From positions 6,758,001-6,822,000 of the forward strand of contig NZ_CP098740.1 in assembly GCF_026167665.1 (NCBI RefSeq): a stretch of 64,000 nucleotides of DNA. The letters are read 5' to 3'. The stretch is from Streptomyces drozdowiczii (lineage in GTDB: Bacteria > Actinomycetota > Actinomycetes > Streptomycetales > Streptomycetaceae). This document shows positions 60,794 to 64,000 of this stretch, piece after piece (positions within the stretch are counted from its first letter, which is position 1; each line of letters begins with the position of its first letter). The notes under the pieces are model-generated. The model did no database searches and was not told the origin of the DNA. It saw nothing but the letters and a program-made list of their open reading frames with translations. Both the position numbers and the translations under genes were made by a program.

Positions 60794-61306
60794 ATGACGA
60801 CCGACGTGACGCCAGAACTGGCCGAGGCGATCCAACGCGGCTACGACCGGCGCGACCGGGCGGACATGGCCCCGACGATCGCCTACTTCCAGTCGTTGCT
60901 GGCCGAACACCCGGACCACCCGGTCCTCGTGTACGAAGTGGGCGGCGCCTACGACACAGCCGGCCAGGAGGAGACCGCCCGCGGCTACTACGAACGCGCG
61001 CTCGCCCTCGGCCTCGACGGCGACGTCCTGCGCCGGTGCCTGTGCCAGTACGCCAGCACCCTCAGATGGCTGGGCGAGCTGGACGAGTCACTGGTGGTGC
61101 TCGACCGCGCCCGCAAGGAGTTCCCCGACTCCGACTCCGTACGCGTATTCCGCGCCCTGACCCTCAACGACGCCCACCGGTCCGACGAGGCGGTGGCCGA
61201 GTTGCTCACCGTCGTCACCACCCACGCCGAGGCCACCGACCTCGGCCGCTGGGCGACCGGCCTGCACGGCCTCGCCCAGTGGCTCGCCGACGGCCGCCCC
61301 GAGTAG
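60794..61306 (+). CDS. TPR-repeat protein
   Basis: A 170-residue protein, ATG 60794 after AGGGGG. It is built of helix pairs typical of tetratricopeptide repeats: AYFQSLLAEHPDHPVLVYEVGGAYDTAGQ is the first span (key ends YFQSLLAEHPD and YDTAGQ), then TARGYYERALALGLDGDVL and LDESLVVLDRARKEFPDSDS. TPR proteins mediate protein-protein contacts. It lies 40 bp after the previous gene and probably completes the three-gene unit. Confidence 0.85.
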   Translation: MTTDVTPELAEAIQRGYDRRDRADMAPTIAYFQSLLAEHPDHPVLVYEVGGAYDTAGQEETARGYYERALALGLDGDVLRRCLCQYASTLRWLGELDESLVVLDRARKEFPDSDSVRVFRALTLNDAHRSDEAVAELLTVVTTHAEATDLGRWATGLHGLAQWLADGRPE

Positions 61307-61641
61307 GTAGGGCAACCAGAGCGGGGAGAGCTCGTCGATCAGGTCGCTCGGCGTAGAGGCCCCAGCGGTCGGCAGCCAGGTGCGGCCGGGCCACGAGAAG
61401 TCCTCGGAGGGAGGGGTGGGGCCTCCGACGCCTCCGGACGGCGCGACACGCGACCCTCGCCCTTGACGTGCCGGCCGCATTTGCGCAACCCGGCCGGCGC
61501 GGCCCAGGGCATCGACCGCGTTGGCAGACGTTCGCAGAGAGCAAGGGTGGGCTCGCACTACCCAGTGTGTTCAAATAGCTCTGGCCAGAGTGTTGTTGCG
61601 TGTCGTGTGAACCGAACGTGCCATCGCGTGAAGGAGATCGT
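61307..61641 (+). other. Intergenic region before the DUF574 gene
   Basis: 335 bp without a convincing gene. It contains the perfect palindrome CTCTGGCCAGAG (61579-61590), about 50 bp before the methyltransferase start, a possible operator. A minus-strand peptide in this stretch looks somewhat protein-like but has no usable start. Confidence 0.5.
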
Positions 61642-62457
61642 GTGTTCCCCAACGGGTCGTTCGAACAGGGAAAGCCGCACCCGGCGCGGGTCTACGACAG
61701 CCTCCTCGGTGGCAAGGACAACTATCCGGTGGACCAGGCCGTCGCGGAGGGCATCGCCCAGCGGTGGCCGGAAATCCAGCGCAGCGCGCAGCAGAACCGG
61801 GCGTGGATGGCGCGCGCCGTACGGCACATGGTGAAAGAGGGGGGTGTCACGCAGTTCCTGGACATCGGCACCGGCATCCCCACCCGGCCCAACCTGCACG
61901 AGATCGCTCAAGGCATGGTGCCGTCGGCCCGGATCGTCTACGTGGACAACGACCCCGTGGTCCTGCGGCACGCCGAGGCGCTGCTCACCCCGATATCACC
62001 CGAGGGCCGCTCGACCTACCTCCAAGCCGACCTGCGTGACCCGCGCGCGGTACTGGCATCGCCCGAGGTGACCGAGACACTCGACATGACCCGTCCGGTG
62101 GGCCTGGTCCTGGCCGCGATCCTGCACTTCCTCGACGAGGACGAGGACCCGGCAGGCGTCCTGCGGGTTCTCGTGGACGCTCTCCCGGCCGGCTCGTATG
62201 TCGCGTTGTCCCATGCCTGTGGTGACGCGGACCCCGTCAGGGCAGAGGAGGCATCGGCCTTCTACCGGCAGAACAAAGTCTCCAAGCCCGTGGTGCTGCG
62301 CACGCAGAAGCAGATCGAGGAATTCTTCACGGGACTCGAACTGCTGGAGCCGGGCGTAGTGCCCGTCGACCGCTGGCGCCCGGACGCATCGGTGTCCGAG
62401 GGGCCTGACGACATGGGGTTCCGCGGTGGCCTGGGCCTCAAGCACGGGACTGCCTGA
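61642..62457 (+). CDS. DUF574-family SAM-dependent methyltransferase
   Basis: A 271-residue methyltransferase. GTG 61642 is chosen because AAGGAG ends 5 bases before it; a GTG at 61600 has no such site. DUF574 signatures: KPHPARVYDSLLGGKDNYPVDQ, NRAWMARAVRHMVKEGGVTQFLDIGTGIPTRPN (SAM motif FLDIGTG), RIVYVDNDPVVLRHAEALL and GLVLAAILHFLDEDEDP. The family is large in Streptomyces and of unknown target. Single-gene unit. Confidence 0.92.
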   Translation: MFPNGSFEQGKPHPARVYDSLLGGKDNYPVDQAVAEGIAQRWPEIQRSAQQNRAWMARAVRHMVKEGGVTQFLDIGTGIPTRPNLHEIAQGMVPSARIVYVDNDPVVLRHAEALLTPISPEGRSTYLQADLRDPRAVLASPEVTETLDMTRPVGLVLAAILHFLDEDEDPAGVLRVLVDALPAGSYVALSHACGDADPVRAEEASAFYRQNKVSKPVVLRTQKQIEEFFTGLELLEPGVVPVDRWRPDASVSEGPDDMGFRGGLGLKHGTA

Positions 62458-62676
62458 GGGATACCGCCCGCGCAGTATCTGACCAGGCTCTGCGGAAGCC
62501 TCCGCGGCGCACTCGGCGAAGTGCACGTTCCCGAGCGCCAGGTCTACCTGGACACCGTGCACCGCGGCGGGCGGGACTTGAAACTCCCGGGGCTCCGGCG
62601 ACGCGATGAGCTCCAGCAGGACCGCACAGCTCGCCGAGACGGGAAGCGGCGCCCCAACAGCGTTTCGTTTGCATGC

Positions 62677-63861
62677 TCATCGGCCGTTGGCGGCCAGTAC
62701 CGCCGTCATGCCTGCTTGGAGGTCCTTGACGAAGTATTCGGGCACTTCCAGCGACGGGAAATGGCCGCCGGCTTCGGGAGTCGTCCATCGGACGATCCGC
62801 TGGTACCGCTGCTGTGCCCAGGGCCGTGGGCACTTCTCGATGTCGCTGGGGTAGATGGTGATGGCTGACGGGACGTCGACGCGGAGGTCGGGGTCGAGGG
62901 CGTTGACGCCGCCGTGGCTCTCGTAGTAGATGCGGCCTGCTGACGCGCCGGTCCGCGTCAGCCAGTACAGGGTGACGTCGTCAAGGATTCGGTCGATGGA
63001 GACCGTTTCGAACGGACTGTCGCCGGTGTCCGTCCATTCGGCGAACTTGTCGAGGATCCAGGCGAGAAGCCCGACCGGTGAGTCGACGAGTGAGTAGCCG
63101 ATGGTCTGCGGTCGGGTCGCCTGCTGTTTCGCGTACGCCGAACGGTGCTGCCAGAAGTCGCGGGTCTCCTCGGCCCACTGGCGTTCGGCCGGCGTCAGCC
63201 CTTCGGTGGTCAGCCCGGCTGGTGCCTGCGCGAGCGTGGTGTGGATGCCGAGGACCTGCGCGGGGAACCTGCCGCCGAGGACGGTGGTGATCACGCCTCC
63301 CCAGTCGCCGCCGTGGGCTGCGAACCTCTCGTAGCCCAGCCTTCGCATGAGTTCCACCCATGCGGTCGCGATCTTTCCGACCCCCCACCCGGTGGTCACC
63401 GGCTTGTCGCTGTAACCGAAGCCCGGCAGCGACGGGGCCACGATGTGGAACGCCGGGGCATTGGCGTTCTTCGGGTCAGCCAGTTCATCGACAACGTCGA
63501 CGAACTCGGCGATGCTGCCCGGCCAGCCGTGGGTGAGGAGCAGCGGTGTGGCATCCGTACGTGGTGATCGGCGGTGAAGGAAGTGGATCCCCAGGCCGTC
63601 GATGGTCGTGCGGTACTGGCCGATCGCGTGCAAACGCTCCTCGAACCACCGCCAGTCGTACCCGGTGCGCCAGTAGCGGACGACGTCCACGAGGTCGGAG
63701 AGCGGTACGCCCTGATCCCACCGGCGTGGACCCGGTGCGGCGCGGTCCACCGTCTCGGTCTCCGGCAGTCGCGCTGCGGACAGGCGCGCGCGCAGGTCGT
63801 CGAGTTCGGCGTCGGTGGTGCGGGATGTGAATGCGTACACGTCATCGGTGGGGCGAGACAT
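62677..63861 (-). CDS. Epoxide hydrolase (EHN-domain alpha/beta hydrolase)
   Basis: A 394-residue microsomal-type epoxide hydrolase. The N-terminal EHN domain (residues 1-110: LDDLRARLSAARLPE, YDWRWFEERLHAIGQYRTTI) precedes an alpha/beta fold with oxyanion-hole motif LTHGWPGSIAEF, nucleophile Asp in HGGDWGGVITTV and a C-terminal His in EAGGHFPSLEVPEYF. It opens epoxides by forming an ester intermediate. Start ATG 63861 with AGGAGG upstream. Divergent from the gene starting at 63965. Confidence 0.93.
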   Translation of the reverse strand: MSRPTDDVYAFTSRTTDAELDDLRARLSAARLPETETVDRAAPGPRRWDQGVPLSDLVDVVRYWRTGYDWRWFEERLHAIGQYRTTIDGLGIHFLHRRSPRTDATPLLLTHGWPGSIAEFVDVVDELADPKNANAPAFHIVAPSLPGFGYSDKPVTTGWGVGKIATAWVELMRRLGYERFAAHGGDWGGVITTVLGGRFPAQVLGIHTTLAQAPAGLTTEGLTPAERQWAEETRDFWQHRSAYAKQQATRPQTIGYSLVDSPVGLLAWILDKFAEWTDTGDSPFETVSIDRILDDVTLYWLTRTGASAGRIYYESHGGVNALDPDLRVDVPSAITIYPSDIEKCPRPWAQQRYQRIVRWTTPEAGGHFPSLEVPEYFVKDLQAGMTAVLAANGR

Positions 63862-63902
63862 GGGACCTCCTGGTCATCGCGATACCGGCCGCATGACGTT
63901 GC

Positions 63903-63963
63903 GAACCGGCTATGACGGTTCTAGCGCGCCTTTGCGTCTGCGCGCAACCGGCTATGGTGGTTC
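63903..63963 (+). promoter_or_regulatory. Duplicated operator before a divergent gene
   Basis: GAACCGGCTATGACGGTTC (63903-63921, a perfect 6-bp dyad with a 7-base centre) and CAACCGGCTATGGTGGTTC (63945-63963) share 15 of 19 positions and lie 42 bp apart, four helical turns. The second copy contains a -10-like TATGGT (63953-63958) placed so that transcription would begin at the ATG at 63965, implying a leaderless, autoregulated gene. Confidence 0.65.
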
Positions 63964-63964
63964 C

Positions 63965-64000
63965 ATGCGTGCCGAGTTTCCCGACTTCCGCCTCGGAGCC
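63965..64000 (+). CDS. First codons of a divergent gene (window edge)
   Basis: ATG 63965 begins MRAEFPDFRLGA and is cut at the window edge after 12 codons. The beginning is compatible with a CGNR-type or similar small regulator, but too little is visible to assign it. The duplicated operator directly upstream supports a self-regulated transcription factor. Confidence 0.45.
   Translation, partial: MRAEFPDFRLGA

Noticed and set aside
61307-61558. Minus-strand peptide with protein-like stretch SEDFSWPGRTWLPTAG
   Set aside because: No ribosome site or suitable start, and it continues into the antisense of the TPR gene; kept only as intergenic sequence.
1-64000. tRNA, rRNA, CRISPR, insertion sequence, prophage or attachment site
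   Set aside because: No cloverleaf, repeat-spacer array, transposase or integrase was recognised on either strand; base composition is even apart from promoters.

Overview
The window is high-GC actinobacterial chromosome, most likely Streptomyces. This rests on strong third-position G/C, many GTG starts, four-base ATGA/GTGA gene overlaps, Tat and lipoprotein signal peptides, and families typical of that genus (DUF574 methyltransferase, Hsp18 with a divergent regulator, many ABC sugar importers). No rRNA, tRNA, CRISPR array, insertion sequence or phage gene was seen. Most of the window is carbohydrate catabolism.

Layout. (1) 1-3.8 kb, minus strand: an actinobacterial version of the poorly understood enterobacterial yhf-php operon: regulator YhfZ, PRD protein YhfY, DUF2620 protein YhfU, transporter YhfT and phosphotriesterase homologue Php (cut by the window edge). 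A near-identical promoter/operator element precedes both yhfZ and yhfY. (2) 3.9-5.2 kb: an unrecognised membrane protein. (3) 5.3-34.9 kb, plus strand: a 29-kb glycan-utilisation region in three transcription units that share one promoter/operator design (TTGACG, 17-18 bp, WWCGTT, then a LacI-type dyad with consensus TGGSAWCGATSCCA). Unit A is an ABC sugar importer plus a GH92 alpha-mannosidase. Unit B is a double metallo-beta-lactamase-fold protein, a GH36-like glycosidase and the LacI regulator, and starts with a perfect 48-bp palindrome. Unit C is a 14-gene array: second ABC importer, ROK kinase, SIS isomerase, GH38 alpha-mannosidase, unknown six-hairpin protein, GH1, FGGY kinase, LacD/YihT-type aldolase, Asp/Glu-racemase-like protein, OtnK, OtnC and GH13. 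(4) 34.9-36.7 kb: hsp18-like gene with a divergent regulator and paired operators, then a DUF2267 protein. (5) 36.7-47.6 kb: a second divergent sugar locus. A third ABC importer, a ROK repressor and a Gfo/Idh oxidoreductase read leftward; an MDR dehydrogenase, a sugar epimerase, a GH63-like hydrolase and a debranching-type enzyme read rightward. (6) 47.7-64 kb: mixed genes: EF-hand protein, membrane proteins, a toxin-delivery-like protein, a TagC-like beta-propeller, a GH65 phosphorylase with beta-phosphoglucomutase, GNAT, a RAMA-like protein, a three-gene unknown cluster, DUF574 methyltransferase, epoxide hydrolase and the first codons of a divergent gene.

Inferred logic: extracellular or surface glycosidases (GH92) trim mannose-containing glycans, three importers bring in oligosaccharides, intracellular GH38, GH1, GH13 and GH36-like enzymes finish hydrolysis, and the kinase/aldolase/OtnK/OtnC set takes unusual sugar acids or phosphosugars into central metabolism. 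The LacI protein at 15.8 kb is the natural candidate to control units A, B and C.

Quality warning: six genes contain frame breaks (seven in total), and every one is repaired by adding one C to a coding-strand C run. This points to systematic base loss in the sequence rather than decay of the genes, and the affected entries are annotated accordingly.
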